Source of the DNA: Paenacidovorax monticola
GTDB taxonomy: Bacteria; Pseudomonadota; Gammaproteobacteria; Burkholderiales; Burkholderiaceae_C
Assembly: GCF_014489595.1 (NCBI RefSeq)
Contig: NZ_CP060790.1
Span: 2,232,001-2,296,000 of the forward strand
Direction: 5' to 3'
DNA: 64,000 nucleotides
The translations under genes were made by a program, and so were the position numbers. Within the stretch, counting starts at the first letter, position 1; every line of letters begins with the position of its first letter. The notes below the pieces were generated by a model that did not search any database, was not told the origin of the DNA, and saw nothing but the letters and a program-made list of their open reading frames with translations. Shown piece by piece: positions 19,835 to 30,666 of the stretch.

Positions 19835-21130
19835 ATGAGCACCACGCGCTTTCTCACCGGCATCACCCCCTCCGGCACGCCCCACCTGGGCAACTACGCG
19901 GGCTCCATCCGCCCCTCGGTGGCCGCCAGCCGCCGATCGGACGTGCAGAGCTTCTACTTCCTGGCCGACTACCACGCCCTCATCAAGTGCGAGGATCCCG
20001 TGCGCATCCAGCGCTCCACGCTCGAGATCGCGGCAAGCTGGCTGGCCGCGGGGCTGGACCCCGAGCAGGTCACGTTCTACCGCCAGTCCGACATCCCCGA
20101 GATTCCCGAGCTCAACTGGCTGCTGTCCTGCGTGACGGGCAAGGGCCTGCTCAACCGCGCCCATGCCTACAAGGCCGCGCAGGACAAGAACGCCGAAGCG
20201 GGCCGCGAGCAGGACGACGGCGTCACGGCCGGCCTGTTCATGTACCCCGTGCTCATGGGCGCCGACATCCTGATGTTCAAGGCGCACCAGGTGCCCGTGG
20301 GCCGCGACCAGATCCAGCACATCGAGATGGCGCGCGACATGGCGTCGAGCTTCAACCACCTCTACGGCGAGCACTTCGTGCTGCCCGAGGCCGCGATCGA
20401 CGACCACGTGGCCACGCTCCCCGGCCTGGACGGCCGCAAGATGAGCAAGAGCTACGACAACACCATCCCGCTGTTCACGCCGCGCGAGCAGTTGCGCAAG
20501 CTCATCGGCGGCATCCTCACCGACTCGCGCGCGCCCGGCGAGCCCAAGGAGACCGAGGGCTCGGCCCTGTTCCAGATCTACCAGGCCTTCGCCTCCGAAG
20601 AAGAAACCGCCGCGCTGCGCAAGGCCTATGCCGAGGGTATCGCCTGGGGCGACGCCAAGCAGCTGCTGTTCGAGCGCATCGACCGCGAAATCGCGCCGCT
20701 GCGCGAGCGCTATGACGACCTCATGGCGCACCCCGAGCGCGTGGAGCAGATCCTGCAGGCCGGCGCCGTGCGCGCACGCGAGATCGCCACGCCCTTCATG
20801 CGCACGCTGCGCACGGCCGTGGGCCTGCGCAGCCTGGCCCAGGGCGTGGCGGCCACCAAGGCCACCAAGGCGTCCAAGGCAGCGCTGCCCAGCTTCAAGC
20901 AGTACCGCGAGGCGGACGGCAAGTTCTACTTCAAGTTCGTGGCCGCCGACGGCCGCCTGCTGTTGCAGAGCACCGGCTTCGACGCGCCCAAGGAAGCAGG
21001 CCAGGCCATCGCGCGCCTGCAACAGCAGGGCCTGGACGCGGTGGCAGGCCACCTCGCGCCCGTGGCTGGCGTGGCCGCTCAGGATGTCGCCGCCGCACTG
21101 CAGGCCCTGGCGGACGCCGCTGCGGCCTGA
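19835..21130 (+). CDS. trpS: Tryptophanyl-tRNA synthetase
   Basis: A 431-residue class I synthetase with the HIGH-like motif TPSGTPHLGNYAG near the N-terminus and the KMSKS loop GRKMSKSYDNTI at about residue 205. It charges tRNA-Trp in the cytoplasm. It is longer than E. coli TrpS by about 95 residues; the extra C-terminal part (after about residue 335) is Ala/Lys-rich and ends with a small domain, a feature seen in Burkholderiales enzymes. Confidence 0.96.
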   Translation: MSTTRFLTGITPSGTPHLGNYAGSIRPSVAASRRSDVQSFYFLADYHALIKCEDPVRIQRSTLEIAASWLAAGLDPEQVTFYRQSDIPEIPELNWLLSCVTGKGLLNRAHAYKAAQDKNAEAGREQDDGVTAGLFMYPVLMGADILMFKAHQVPVGRDQIQHIEMARDMASSFNHLYGEHFVLPEAAIDDHVATLPGLDGRKMSKSYDNTIPLFTPREQLRKLIGGILTDSRAPGEPKETEGSALFQIYQAFASEEETAALRKAYAEGIAWGDAKQLLFERIDREIAPLRERYDDLMAHPERVEQILQAGAVRAREIATPFMRTLRTAVGLRSLAQGVAATKATKASKAALPSFKQYREADGKFYFKFVAADGRLLLQSTGFDAPKEAGQAIARLQQQGLDAVAGHLAPVAGVAAQDVAAALQALADAAAA

Positions 21131-21336
21131 GTCTCCCAGCGCGGCGGGCACTCCGCGGGCACAGGGGCCTGCAGCGGCCTCGCAGTTTGCCGTTGCAGGG
21201 GCTGGCATCCACCTCGATGCCAACCCGCATTGCCTCGGGCGCGGGGCTCCGATAAGCTGGCCTGCCGCCCCCATTGGAGAATCGCCATGCGCTCCCCCGT
21301 TTCCATCACCCAGTCCGCGCGCCAGCGCTCCGGTGC

Positions 21337-21972
21337 ATGAGCACCGCCACCCTGCTTGTCTTTGCGGCCGTTGCGCTGGTGGCCATCGCCACGCCGGGCC
21401 CCACCGTGCTGCTGGCACTGGCCAATGGCTCACGCTACGGCGTGCGCCGCTCGCTGGCGGGCATGCTGGGCGCGGTGATGTCGGACTTCGTGCTCGTCGG
21501 GGCCGTGGCGCTGGGCCTGGGTGCCCTGCTGGCCGCATCCGAATTCTGGTTCTCGGTCGTGAAATGGGTGGGCGCCGCCTACCTCGCCTGGCTTGGCGTG
21601 CGCCTGCTGCGCTCGCAGGGCGGGCTGGACGTGCAAGGCCTGCAGGCCGGGCAAGGCACTGCCAGCGCGCGCAGCATCTTCGCTAAGTCCTTCCTGGTGG
21701 CGGTGACCAATCCCAAGGGCTACCTGTTCTGCTCGGCGCTGCTGCCGCAGTTCATCGACGCCAGCGCCCCGCAGTGGCCCCAGTACGCGGCGATCGGCGT
21801 GGTGTTCGCGGGCCTCGATTTCGCCGTGATGCTCGGCTACGCCTTCATGGGCGCGCACGCCGTGCGCCTGCTGCGCCGCCGGGCCGTGCAGTGGATGGAC
21901 CGCTGCTGCGGCGCCGCGCTGCTCGCGCTGGCGGGCTCCCTGGCGGTCTACCGCAAGGGTAGCAGCGCCTAG
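21337..21972 (+). CDS. LysE/RhtB-family amino-acid exporter
   Basis: A 211-residue, about six-helix inner-membrane protein. The family signature ATPGPTVLLALANGSRYGVR is at the N-terminus and FLVAVTNPKGYLFCSALLPQ in the middle. LysE/RhtB proteins export amino acids or related metabolites; the substrate is unknown. The ATG at 21337 (MSTATLLVFAAV) was chosen because the upstream in-frame stretch is not hydrophobic and unlike the family. It stands 7 bases ahead of the formylglycine-type gene. Confidence 0.88.
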   Translation: MSTATLLVFAAVALVAIATPGPTVLLALANGSRYGVRRSLAGMLGAVMSDFVLVGAVALGLGALLAASEFWFSVVKWVGAAYLAWLGVRLLRSQGGLDVQGLQAGQGTASARSIFAKSFLVAVTNPKGYLFCSALLPQFIDASAPQWPQYAAIGVVFAGLDFAVMLGYAFMGAHAVRLLRRRAVQWMDRCCGAALLALAGSLAVYRKGSSA

Positions 21973-21978
21973 GCCGCC

Positions 21979-23018
21979 ATGCATCTGCCCTGCCTGCGCC
22001 GCGCCCTGGCCCTGGGCACCGCCCTGCTGCTGGGCTTGCCCGCCGCCCTGGCGCAACCGCCCGTGCCCATGGCTCCCGCCCGGTGGACCAACTCGCTGGG
22101 CATGGCCTTCGTGCGCATTCCGGCGGGGCGCTTCGTCATGGGCAGCCATGAATCGCCCGAAGCCCTGGCGCGTGACTACCCACTGCTCGAACCCCGCCGC
22201 TTCACCCTGCTGGGCGACGAGGCGCCGCTGCACCAGGTGCATATCCGCCGCACCTTCTACCTGGGACAGCACGAGGTCACGGTAGGCCAGTTCCGCCGCT
22301 TCATCGCGGCGTCGGGCTACCGCCCCGAGTCCGAGGCCGACGGCACGGGCGGCTACGGCTACAACCCGCACTACGACCCGGCCACCACGCGGCGCGGCGA
22401 CGCCTTCGAGGGGCGCGATCCGCGCTATTCCTGGCGCGACCCCGGCTTTGCCCAGGGCGATGACCACCCCGTGGTGAACGTCACCTGGAACGATGCCCAG
22501 GCCCTGGCCGCCTGGCTCAGCACCCGCGAAGGCCACCGCTACCGCCTGCCCACCGAGGCCGAATGGGAATACGCCTGCCGCGCCGGCACGCGCACGCGCT
22601 ACCCGCACGGCGACGACCCGGCCGGACTGGTGCGCACGGCCAACGTCTTCGACCAGGATGCCGCGCCCTACTGGCCCCGGTGGCAGCAGCACGCCCTGCC
22701 GGGCCACGACGGCCATGCCTTCACGGCTCCGGTGGGCAGCTACGCGCCCAACGCCTTTGGCCTGCACGACATGGTGGGCAACGCCTGGGAATGGACGGCC
22801 GACTGGCACGAGGACGACTACTACAGCCGCTCGCCGGCGCAAGACCCGCAAGGCCCCGCGCAGGGTTCGGTGCGCGTGCGCCGCGGCGGCTCCTGGCACA
22901 CTTGGCCGTTCTACGCGCGCTGCGCGTTCCGCAACTGGAACACACCACAGACCCGCTACCCCTCGTGGGCATGCGGCTGGTGCGCGAGATCGCCCCCGGC
23001 CACAAGGCGTCGGAATAG
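21979..23018 (+). CDS. Secreted SUMF1/formylglycine-generating-enzyme-like protein (frameshifted)
   Basis: A signal peptide (residues 1-25, ending PAALAQ) precedes a SUMF1 domain with NSLGMAFVRIPAGRFVMGS, HEVTVGQFRRFI, LPTEAEWEYACRAGTRTRYP, VGNAWEWTADW and RRGGSWHTWP. SUMF1 proteins activate sulfatases or serve as non-catalytic binding domains; only one Cys lies in the active-site region, and no sulfatase is nearby, so catalysis is doubtful. A C is missing at 22959-22962; restoring it gives the conserved end VGMRLVREI and a stop at 23018. It immediately precedes the response regulator. Confidence 0.85.
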
Positions 23019-23103
23019 TCAACATTTGTCAACTCGCGGCCTCCCGGGGTCAGTGAACCTACACTTGTTATTTACACCTATCATTTCCCAAGAGTGAGAT
23101 TCC

Positions 23104-23829
23104 ATGCGCATTGCGGCACTGGATGACGACGCACTGCAGCTGGAGCTGATCAAGCGTGCCACCGAGGCCTCGGGCCACGTGTGCCGGACCCACCTGACGG
23201 GTGCGGCCCTGCTCAAGGACCTGCGTCGCGAAACCTTCGACCTGCTCATCGTCGACTGGGAGCTGCCCGACATGTCGGGCCCCGAGGTCGTGCGCTGGGT
23301 GCGCGAGAACATTGGCGCCGACCTGCCGATCCTCTTCGTGACCCACCGGCGCGAGGAGCGCGACATTGTCGAAGGCCTCAACAGCGGGGCCGATGACTTC
23401 ATGGTCAAGCCCGTGCGGGTCGGCGAGCTCACGGCCCGCGTGACCGCCCTGCTGCGCCGCGCCTACCCCGCCAGCACCAAGAGCGTGCTGGAGTTCGGCC
23501 GCTACCGCTTTCTGTCCGACACGCGCTCGCTGGAAGTCGACGGCACCCGGGTCGAACTCAAGAACCGCGAGTACGACCTCGCCCTGTTTCTGTTCCAGAA
23601 CATGGGGCGGCTGCTCTCGCGCGACCACCTGCGCGAGATCATCTGGGGCCAGAATTCGGACGTGATCTCCCGGTCGCTGGACACGCATATTTCGCGCTTG
23701 CGTACACTGTTGGATCTTCGGCCGGCCAACGGCTATATCGTGACCGCCATCTACGGCGTGGGCTACCGGTTCGAGGCCGTTCCCGCCACAGCCCACAGGC
23801 CACCAGCACCCGGCGCCATTCCCGCCTGA
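23104..23829 (+). CDS. OmpR/PhoB-type response regulator
   Basis: A 241-residue two-domain regulator. The receiver has the acidic pocket D7-D8-D9, phospho-acceptor Asp51 (LLIVDWELPD), Thr80 and Lys102 (FMVKP). The C-terminal winged helix (about 125-228) contains NREYDLALFLFQN, RDHLREIIWG and GYIVTAIYGVGYRFE. It should bind DNA when phosphorylated, most likely by the CHASE2 kinase encoded two genes downstream. The gene is 16 bases before the FecR/LysM gene, so the three form an apparent operon. Confidence 0.92.
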   Translation: MRIAALDDDALQLELIKRATEASGHVCRTHLTGAALLKDLRRETFDLLIVDWELPDMSGPEVVRWVRENIGADLPILFVTHRREERDIVEGLNSGADDFMVKPVRVGELTARVTALLRRAYPASTKSVLEFGRYRFLSDTRSLEVDGTRVELKNREYDLALFLFQNMGRLLSRDHLREIIWGQNSDVISRSLDTHISRLRTLLDLRPANGYIVTAIYGVGYRFEAVPATAHRPPAPGAIPA

Positions 23830-23845
23830 TACCAGACACCCTTCC

Positions 23846-25519
23846 ATGCGCACCATCCCCGCTTCGTCATCCATCAACGCGGCAGGTTGGGTAGCCCTGG
23901 CCCTGTCCGCCTGCATGGCGGCGCCCGCGAAGGCCGCCCCCGCCGCCCCGGAGGAGAGCATTCCCCACACCGTGATCCCCGGCGATACGCTGGAGCGCCT
24001 GGCCGTCCTGTACCTGGGCGAGTCCCGCCAGTGGCCGCTGCTGCAGACCTACAACCATGTGAGCGACCCCCGGCGCCTGCGGCCCGGCACGGTGCTGCAC
24101 GTGCCCACACGGCTGCTGCAGCCGGCCTCCGGCACGGTGGAGTTCGTCCAGGGCAATGTCACGCTTTCGGGCAGCACGCCCGTGCAGGCAGGCCAGCAGC
24201 TCGAGGAAGGCTCGCGCCTGCAGTCCGGGCCTGACGGCTTCGTGTCGGTGCGGCTTGCAGACGGCTCCGTGGTGCGCGTGCAGGCCCAGTCCGACGTACA
24301 ACTGCGCCAGATGCGCCGGCGCGGCCGCGCGGGCAGCCTGCAATCGGTGCTTGAAATGCACAGCGGAAGCCTGGAGACCTCCGTGCCCAGCCAGCAGGAA
24401 AGCCTGCGCCGCTTCGAGATCCGCACGCCCACAACCTCCACCAGCGTGCGCGGCACCCGCTTCGACGTGAACGTCACCCCCGATGGACGCACGACCACCG
24501 CCGTGGTCGAGGGCTCGGTCGCCGTACAGCCGCGCGGCACCGCCACCGGCGCGCTGCTGGCCCCGGGCCAGGGGGTGGCCGTGAGCGCCGCGGGCGAGCT
24601 GGGCCAGCCGCGCGCCCTGCTGCCTGCGCCCGATCTCTCTGCGCTACCTGCGGCGCTGCACGATGCAGCCCTGCTCACCCTGCCCCTGCCGGCATTGCAG
24701 GGCGCCACGGCCTACCAGGTGCGGATCGCACGCGACGCCCAGCTCACCCAGGTCGTGCGCCAGGGCCGGTTCGAGGGCCCGCAAGCAGTCTGGCCGGTCC
24801 TGGAAGACGGCACCTACCATGTGGCCGTGCGCGGCCTGGACGATGCCGGCATTCCCGGGCAGACGGCCCAGCGCACGCTGGTCGTCAAGACCCAGCCCAT
24901 TCCGCCGCTGGCCCAGGCGCCCGCGCCCTCGGCCACGCTTGCCCGGGGCCAGGGAGAACTGCGCTGCACCGAGGTGCCCGGCGTGCGCGCATACCACCTC
25001 CAGGTCGCACGCCAGCCCGACTTCATCGATGTGGCACTCGCGGCAGCACACCAGACCAGCTGCCAGCTGGCGCTGGCCGACCTGCCGCCAGGCTCCTACC
25101 ACTGGCGCGCAGCCAGCGTGCGGCAGCTCGCCGATGGCACGCTGGACCAGGGCCCCTTCTCCCCCCCGCAACCCTTCACGGTGGCCGACCGGCCCGAGGC
25201 GCTGCAGACGCTGCAGGCGCAGGATCGAGGCCCCCACGTGGCGCTGCACTGGGCGGCGCAACCGGGCCAGACCTTCCGCCTGGTGCTGGCGCGCGACGTC
25301 GGCTTCGAGCAGACCGTGGAAGACACGCGCCTGGACCAGCCCACGTGGTCGTCCCACGGACTGCCTGCGGGCACATACTACGTGCGCATCCAGGTGCTGG
25401 CCGCCTCGGGCTTGCAGAGCGATTTCTCCCCGCCCCGCAAGATCACCGTGGGTGGCTCGGTGCAGGATGGCTCGGGCCAGCCGCTGCAGTCGCTGACCGG
25501 CACCGTGGGAAGCCCGTGA
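23846..25519 (+). CDS. LysM/FecR-domain periplasmic or surface protein
   Basis: A 557-residue exported protein: a signal peptide (about 1-33), a LysM-like domain (HTVIPGDTLERLAVLYLG to LRPGTVLHVPTRLL, about 40-92), then a FecR domain (about 95-235; VRGTRFDVNVTPDGRTTTAV), and two or three fibronectin-like beta domains to the end. LysM suggests peptidoglycan contact; FecR domains relay signals across the periplasm. Lying between a response regulator and a CHASE2 kinase, it is a plausible accessory sensor of that system. It could also act as a structural envelope protein. Confidence 0.82.
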   Translation: MRTIPASSSINAAGWVALALSACMAAPAKAAPAAPEESIPHTVIPGDTLERLAVLYLGESRQWPLLQTYNHVSDPRRLRPGTVLHVPTRLLQPASGTVEFVQGNVTLSGSTPVQAGQQLEEGSRLQSGPDGFVSVRLADGSVVRVQAQSDVQLRQMRRRGRAGSLQSVLEMHSGSLETSVPSQQESLRRFEIRTPTTSTSVRGTRFDVNVTPDGRTTTAVVEGSVAVQPRGTATGALLAPGQGVAVSAAGELGQPRALLPAPDLSALPAALHDAALLTLPLPALQGATAYQVRIARDAQLTQVVRQGRFEGPQAVWPVLEDGTYHVAVRGLDDAGIPGQTAQRTLVVKTQPIPPLAQAPAPSATLARGQGELRCTEVPGVRAYHLQVARQPDFIDVALAAAHQTSCQLALADLPPGSYHWRAASVRQLADGTLDQGPFSPPQPFTVADRPEALQTLQAQDRGPHVALHWAAQPGQTFRLVLARDVGFEQTVEDTRLDQPTWSSHGLPAGTYYVRIQVLAASGLQSDFSPPRKITVGGSVQDGSGQPLQSLTGTVGSP

Positions 25520-25546
25520 TGGCCCGCCCCGCCCACGGCCGGCCCC

Positions 25547-27896
25547 ATGGCGGCGGCCGGTAGCCCCACGCGCCCACACACGCCGGCCATGCCCACGCCG
25601 CCCGAGAAGCTCCCACTGCGCCGCCTCGAATGGGGTGCGCTCGTGGCCGCGCTGCTGGGGCTGGTGCTGTGGCTCAGCGGGCCGGGCGATCTGCCCCGCG
25701 TCAACCACCTGGTGCAGGACACGGTGTCGTGGCTCTACCCCCGCCCGGCCAGCCCCGACGTGGTGATCATCGCCGTCGACGACCGCAGCATCAGCGCCAT
25801 CGGGCGCTGGCCCTGGCGGCGTGCGCTGCATGCCCAGATGATCGGCCTGGTCTCGAAGCAGGCCCCCCGGGCCATCGGCATGGACATTCTCTTCAGCGAA
25901 GAGGACCTGGACTACCCCGGCGACGACCTGCTGCTGGCCCGGGCCATGCGCTCCAGCGGGCGCGTGGCGCTGCCCGTGATCCGCCGCAGCCAGGGATCGG
26001 CCCAAGGCACGGAGCGGCCACTGTCCATGTTCGCCCAGGCCGCGGCCCAGCTCGGCCATGTGCACGTGAACATGGATGGCGATGGCGTGGTGCGCAGCCT
26101 GTATCTGCAGGAAGGCCCCGCATCCGCGCCCTGGCCGCACCTGAGCCTGGCCATGCAATGCGCCGCAGGCGTCCCGCACACCGAGTGCACGCGCGAGCCC
26201 GCGGCACAGGGCTCTGGCGGCTGGGTCAAGCAGCAGCCCGAGATCATCGCCTTCGCCAGCGGCACACTGCCGTTCACCACCTACTCCTACATCGACGTGC
26301 TGCGCGGCCAGGTGCCGCAGGACGCCTTCAAGGACAAGTACGTCCTCGTCGGCGCCACGGCGGCCGGGCTGGGCGACATGCTCTCCGCCCCGCCGGCCCG
26401 CTGGCGCGCCGCATGCCCAATGTCGAGGTGGTCGCGCACATCCTGAGTGCCGAACTGCAGCAGATCCGCATCCAGCCCGCCTCTGCGCTGGCCAACAGCC
26501 TCTTCAACCTGGCTCCTGTAGCGCTCGCGCTGTGGGCGCTGGCGGTGCTGGGGCCTTCCGCCGCGCTCATGGGCTGCGCGGGCCTGTTCGTGCTCACCTT
26601 GCTGGTGGCGGGCCTCGCCCCCCAGTTGTGGAGCGTGCAGTTGAGCCCCGCGGCCGCCCTGGTCGGGCTGGCGCTGGCCTACCCGCTGTGGAGCTGGCGC
26701 CGCCTGAACGCGGCGGCCCATTTCCTGAACCTAGAAATGCAGGGCCTGCAGCGCGAGGGCCTGCCCGTCGCCGCGGCCATGGAGGGCGCGGGCTCGGGCG
26801 ACTTCCTGGACCAACGCATCCGGGCCGTGGAACATGCATCGCGGCAGTTGCGCGACCTGCACCACTTCGTCAGCGCCAGCCTGCAGCAACTGCCATCGCC
26901 AACGTTCGTCTGCGATGCGCAGGGCCACGTGCTGCTGGCCAACACGGCGGCGGCGCGCTATGCCGGCACCGACCCGGCCACGGTGAAGGGCGCGCACCTG
27001 CCCACGCTGCTCGGCGAGCTGGTGGCCCACGACAGCGGGCAACCGCTGATCACTGACCAGCGGTTGAGCACGGGCCATATTCCGGCCCAGTCCGAAGGGC
27101 GCGACACCGCCGGGCGCAGCATGCTGCTGCTGGCCAAGCCTTTCGCCGCCACCCAGGCCACCGGATGGCTCATGACGCTGGTCGATCTGACCGACATGCG
27201 GCAGGCGCAATGGCAGCGCGACCAGGCCATGCACTTCATCTCGCACGACATCCGCGCGCCCATCGCCTCCATCCTCACGCTGCTGGAGATGCAGCGCGAG
27301 TACCCGGGCCAGATCCCGCCGCCCGAACTCATGGCGCGCGTGGAGCGCTACGCCCAGGCTTCGCTGGCATTGGCCGAGAACTTCGTCTACCTCGCGAGCG
27401 CCAAGTACCACGCCTACCACTACGCCCCCCTGGACCTCATGGCCATCCTCGAGGAGGCCGTGGACGACGCCTGGGCCGCAGCGCACGAGCACCAGGTGGA
27501 ACTCACCCTGGCACCCGCCCCGGAGCCCGCCTACTGCATGGGCGACCGCGCGCTGCTGAGCCGCGCGATCGCCAACGTGTTGGGCAACGCCATCAAGTAC
27601 AGCCCCGCAGGCAGCACCGTGCACTGTGCAATGGCCTCGCGCCCCAGCCATTGGGTGGTCAGCGTGCGCGACCAGGGCCTGGCATTCCGGCCGACCTGCA
27701 AAGCCGCCTGTTCGAACCCTTCCAGCGCCTGCACAACCACAGTCACCCGTCGATTTCGGGCGCGGGCCTGGGCCTGGCGCTGGTCCATACCGTGCTTCAG
27801 CGGCATGGCGGCGCCATCGAGCTGGACAGTGCCGAAGGGCAAGGCTCCGAGTTCAGGCTAGTGCTCCCCAAGGGGCAGGAGGCGGACGCGCCCTAG
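25547..27896 (+). CDS. CHASE2-domain sensor histidine kinase (two frameshifts)
   Basis: Read across two apparent single-base deletions (about 26388-26400 and 27676-27680) this is one kinase of about 780 residues. An N-terminal helix is followed by a CHASE2 sensor (DVVIIAVDDRSISAIGRWPW, IGMDILFSEEDLD), three further helices (about 290-370), a PAS-like region, the H-box HFISHDIRAPIASI, the N-box NVLGNAIKYSP and, after the second break, GPGIPADLQSRLFEPF and GAGLGLALVHTV. It should autophosphorylate on His and pass phosphate to the regulator at 23104-23829. A second possible start is the ATG at 25589. Confidence 0.85.
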
Positions 27897-29138
27897 CGCG
27901 GTCGCCTGGACGGACTGCGGCCCAGCCGGACAAGCCGAAGACCGAGACCACGACTGTCCGCGCGGCCAGAGGCCTGGAATGGGATCACGTGCCCATGGTG
28001 GGCGTCGCCGATGGTCCGTTGCCACGGCACTTGACCCAGCGGCAAGCATGTCGGCCGAGGAACATCAGCGGCTACATGCGACGCTCACACAGGCACGTGG
28101 GTCGGAGCGGCTGTGCCACAGCACCTGCGCATCAGGCGCGCCCCCTGCACGCTTGGTGCAACCGAGCCGGTTCCCGGACACGGCAGTAGCCGCCAGGGCA
28201 TGTCCGGGAGCTGCCTGGACTTGCTGGTGGTGCAGCGGAAGCGCCACGGGTCCAACGGCGTCCCGTCAGCCATCAGTGCCGCTGCTGTGACGGTTGACCG
28301 GAACCCGTGCCGGCGGACGGATGGGCTTTCCTGGGGCCTAGGGCCGCATCGAATACGTCAGCCACCAGGTGCAGGTCTTCACCCCTCGACAGCCCTGCCA
28401 GCGGGTCATTGGATCCCAGCCTGTGGAACGACGACAGGCATTTTGGGACGAAACCGTCCGACCAGCGCCACGGCGGTTCCGCTCGATCAGGCATCGGTGC
28501 TCCACACGATCTGGCCTTCGACTGCGACAGCCAGGCCACCCACGCAGACCCGCAAGCTCGCAAGGCCCTGCGCCTGATGGCACTCCGTGGTGCTGCCTCC
28601 ATCGCTCCTGGTCTCCTGTTGCTCAAAGAACAGCAAGCCAAGGTTCACGCCTGGGCCAGGTTTGGATGGCATTCAACACTTGCCTTCTGCTTTGCATATT
28701 GATGCATATTCCTCGCCGAATTATGAGTGCATCACTTTTCGGGTTTCCATTGATTTTGACAGACAATGAATCTTTGGATTGTTGAGCAATTGAATTATAT
28801 GGTTCAACAATAAAAATTCTGGCAAAGCCAGTCAAACTCATTGGTGCAGATATTAACCAAGCGGCACTCTCTTGCTTGCAAATTATTTTTTGTCAAAACT
28901 CATAGCCCAATGTGTTCATTCCCACATGCATTTCAAAGCTCTTTCGTGATTCAAAGATCATCCGAAGGAGATCCATGTTAGGAAGCACTCACAACTGCAC
29001 ACATTCCCAGTGAAGAAAAAATCCCCCTCCACAGATGTCGATGCGATTCATGCATCAATTATTTTTCAGAAAGCCACACAGAAATACAGCTCTAGCACCC
29101 CTAAGGAATGCAAACCATTGTTAACCAGGCAAAAAAAC
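27897..29138. other. Gene-poor stretch: possibly degenerate DNA, then AT-rich leader
   Basis: No convincing gene is seen in this 1.2-kb stretch. From 27897 to about 28640 it is GC-rich with several short overlapping open frames on both strands, none showing a recognisable domain; it may be a decayed gene. From about 28640 onward base composition turns sharply AT-rich with many A/T tracts, and it leads into the promoter of the glycine-rich protein. Confidence 0.5.
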
Positions 29139-29166
29139 TTGACATTTATTTGTCGCAAAATAAATA
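29139..29166 (+). promoter_or_regulatory. Sigma-70 promoter of the glycine-rich lipoprotein gene
   Basis: A perfect -35 TTGACA (29139-29144) and a -10 TAAATA (29161-29166) are spaced by 16 bases. The ATG at 29202 lies downstream with AAGGAG at 29190-29195. The strong elements and long AT-rich upstream leader suggest a highly expressed or regulated surface protein. Confidence 0.7.
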
Positions 29167-29201
29167 TGCGCTCTCAATCCGACTGATTTAAGGAGCGTTT
29201 C

Positions 29202-30616
29202 ATGCGAGTAGATGCACGTGCTTCGATTTCTCTGCGCCGGTCCTTGATAACTGCAGCCGTTTCAGCATTTTTGCTAGCGTTGTCAGGCTGCTCTTCCCAC
29301 GGATCTCTGAGTTCTGATAATGGGCCGGTCGCTGGAGGCGGCGGGTCCGGCAACTCCGGTGGTGACGGCAATGGCAATGGCAACGGTGATGGCACGCTGG
29401 TCGGCGGCGGCACCGATGGCTCCGGCAATTCGGGCAGCGGCTCAGGAAGCGGCAGCGTTGCCGGCGGCGGCACGGGCAGCGGAACGCCGGGCGGAAGCGG
29501 GTCGGGCAATGGCGGGGGCGGCACCACGGTCGGTGGTGGCGGCTCGTCCGGTGGTGGCTCCTCGGGCGGAGGAAGCGGCGGCGGCACGGGCACGCCGGGC
29601 GCTGGTTCGCCGCTGGCCGTGGTGAACGATGTCACGGGCAGGACCAGCAGCATCATTACCTCCACTGGCGCTGTGGTCACGTCGGTGGGCTCCGTGGTGG
29701 GCGGACTGGGTGGAAGCGGCCCGCTGGGCAGCACCACAGCGCCTCTGGGCGGTGTGCTGCAGAACACCGGCGAGGCGGTGGGCGCCCTGGGCTCGGGAGT
29801 GGCCTCGGGCCTGGGACACCTGGGCACACAGACGGATCCCCTGGGAACCACGCTGTCCAGCGTGAAGCCGGTCGTCCAGAACGTAGGGGAAGCCGTGACC
29901 AGCCTGGGCCAGACGGTGACCTCCCTGGACAAACCATCCACCGGAGTGGTCGGCAACCTCGCAGGCACCGCGGGTGGAACCATCAGCAGCCTGGGCCAGG
30001 GGGTCAGCGGCACGGGAACCGCCGCCGGATCGCTGGTCAGCGGCAGCACAGTCAAGCCCATCACCACCGCGGTCAGCAATGTGGTCACCCCCGTGGTGTC
30101 AAGCGTCATTGGCACCGCGCAGCAGACCGGCACATCCACCGGTCTGGGAGCACCCACGGGCAATTTGCTAACCACCGTGGGGGGGACCGTCCAGCAGGTG
30201 GGCAATCAAGTGAGCACGCCGACCACTCCGGTGGTAACGCCGGTGGGCCAGGTGGTTAGCTCCGTGGGAAGCACGGTGTCCGCACTGGGCGGTGCCACCA
30301 CCACGACCGGCACGGGAAGCAGTGCTCCGCTGGGACCGATTCTGGGCACCACGGGTTCGGGCGGTACGACCACGGGTGTGGTCGGAGGCGTCACCAGCAC
30401 CGTGGGCTCGGTGGTCAATACCGTCGTCAGCCCGGTCACAACGGGAGGTACGTCGGGCGGAACGACAACTGCCGGGCTGGGAGGGGTCGTTGGCGGTGTG
30501 GTCGGTGGCGTAACGGGCAGTGTGGCCGTCACGACGGGCACGGGGGGACCACCGCCACGGGCGGCACCTCTGGCGGATTGCTGGGGGGGCTGTGGGGAGG
30601 CACCAGCCGCCGCTAG
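29202..30616 (+). CDS. Glycine-rich collagen-like surface lipoprotein (C-terminal frameshift)
   Basis: The N-terminus carries a signal peptide ending in the lipobox LALSGC (Cys about residue 30), then about 100 residues almost entirely Gly, Ser, Asn and Thr, then about 340 residues of Val/Gly/Thr-rich imperfect repeats such as VGSVVGGLGG, VGEAVTSLGQTV and VSSVGSTVSALGG. The composition resembles bacterial collagen-like proteins with a Collagen_mid-type region. A run of six G (30542-30547) appears one short; restoring it gives a Gly/Thr-rich tail GTTATGGTSGGLLGG and a stop at 30616. It is followed by a TpsB-type gene, which hints at export to the cell surface. Confidence 0.75.
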
Positions 30617-30666
30617 CAGCTCACAGCGCTGTTAGCACTTTCGTTCAATCACCGTAAGAGCAGCCC

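Noticed and set aside
28113-28785. Several short open frames on both strands
   Set aside because: They overlap one another, have no start signals and no recognised similarity.
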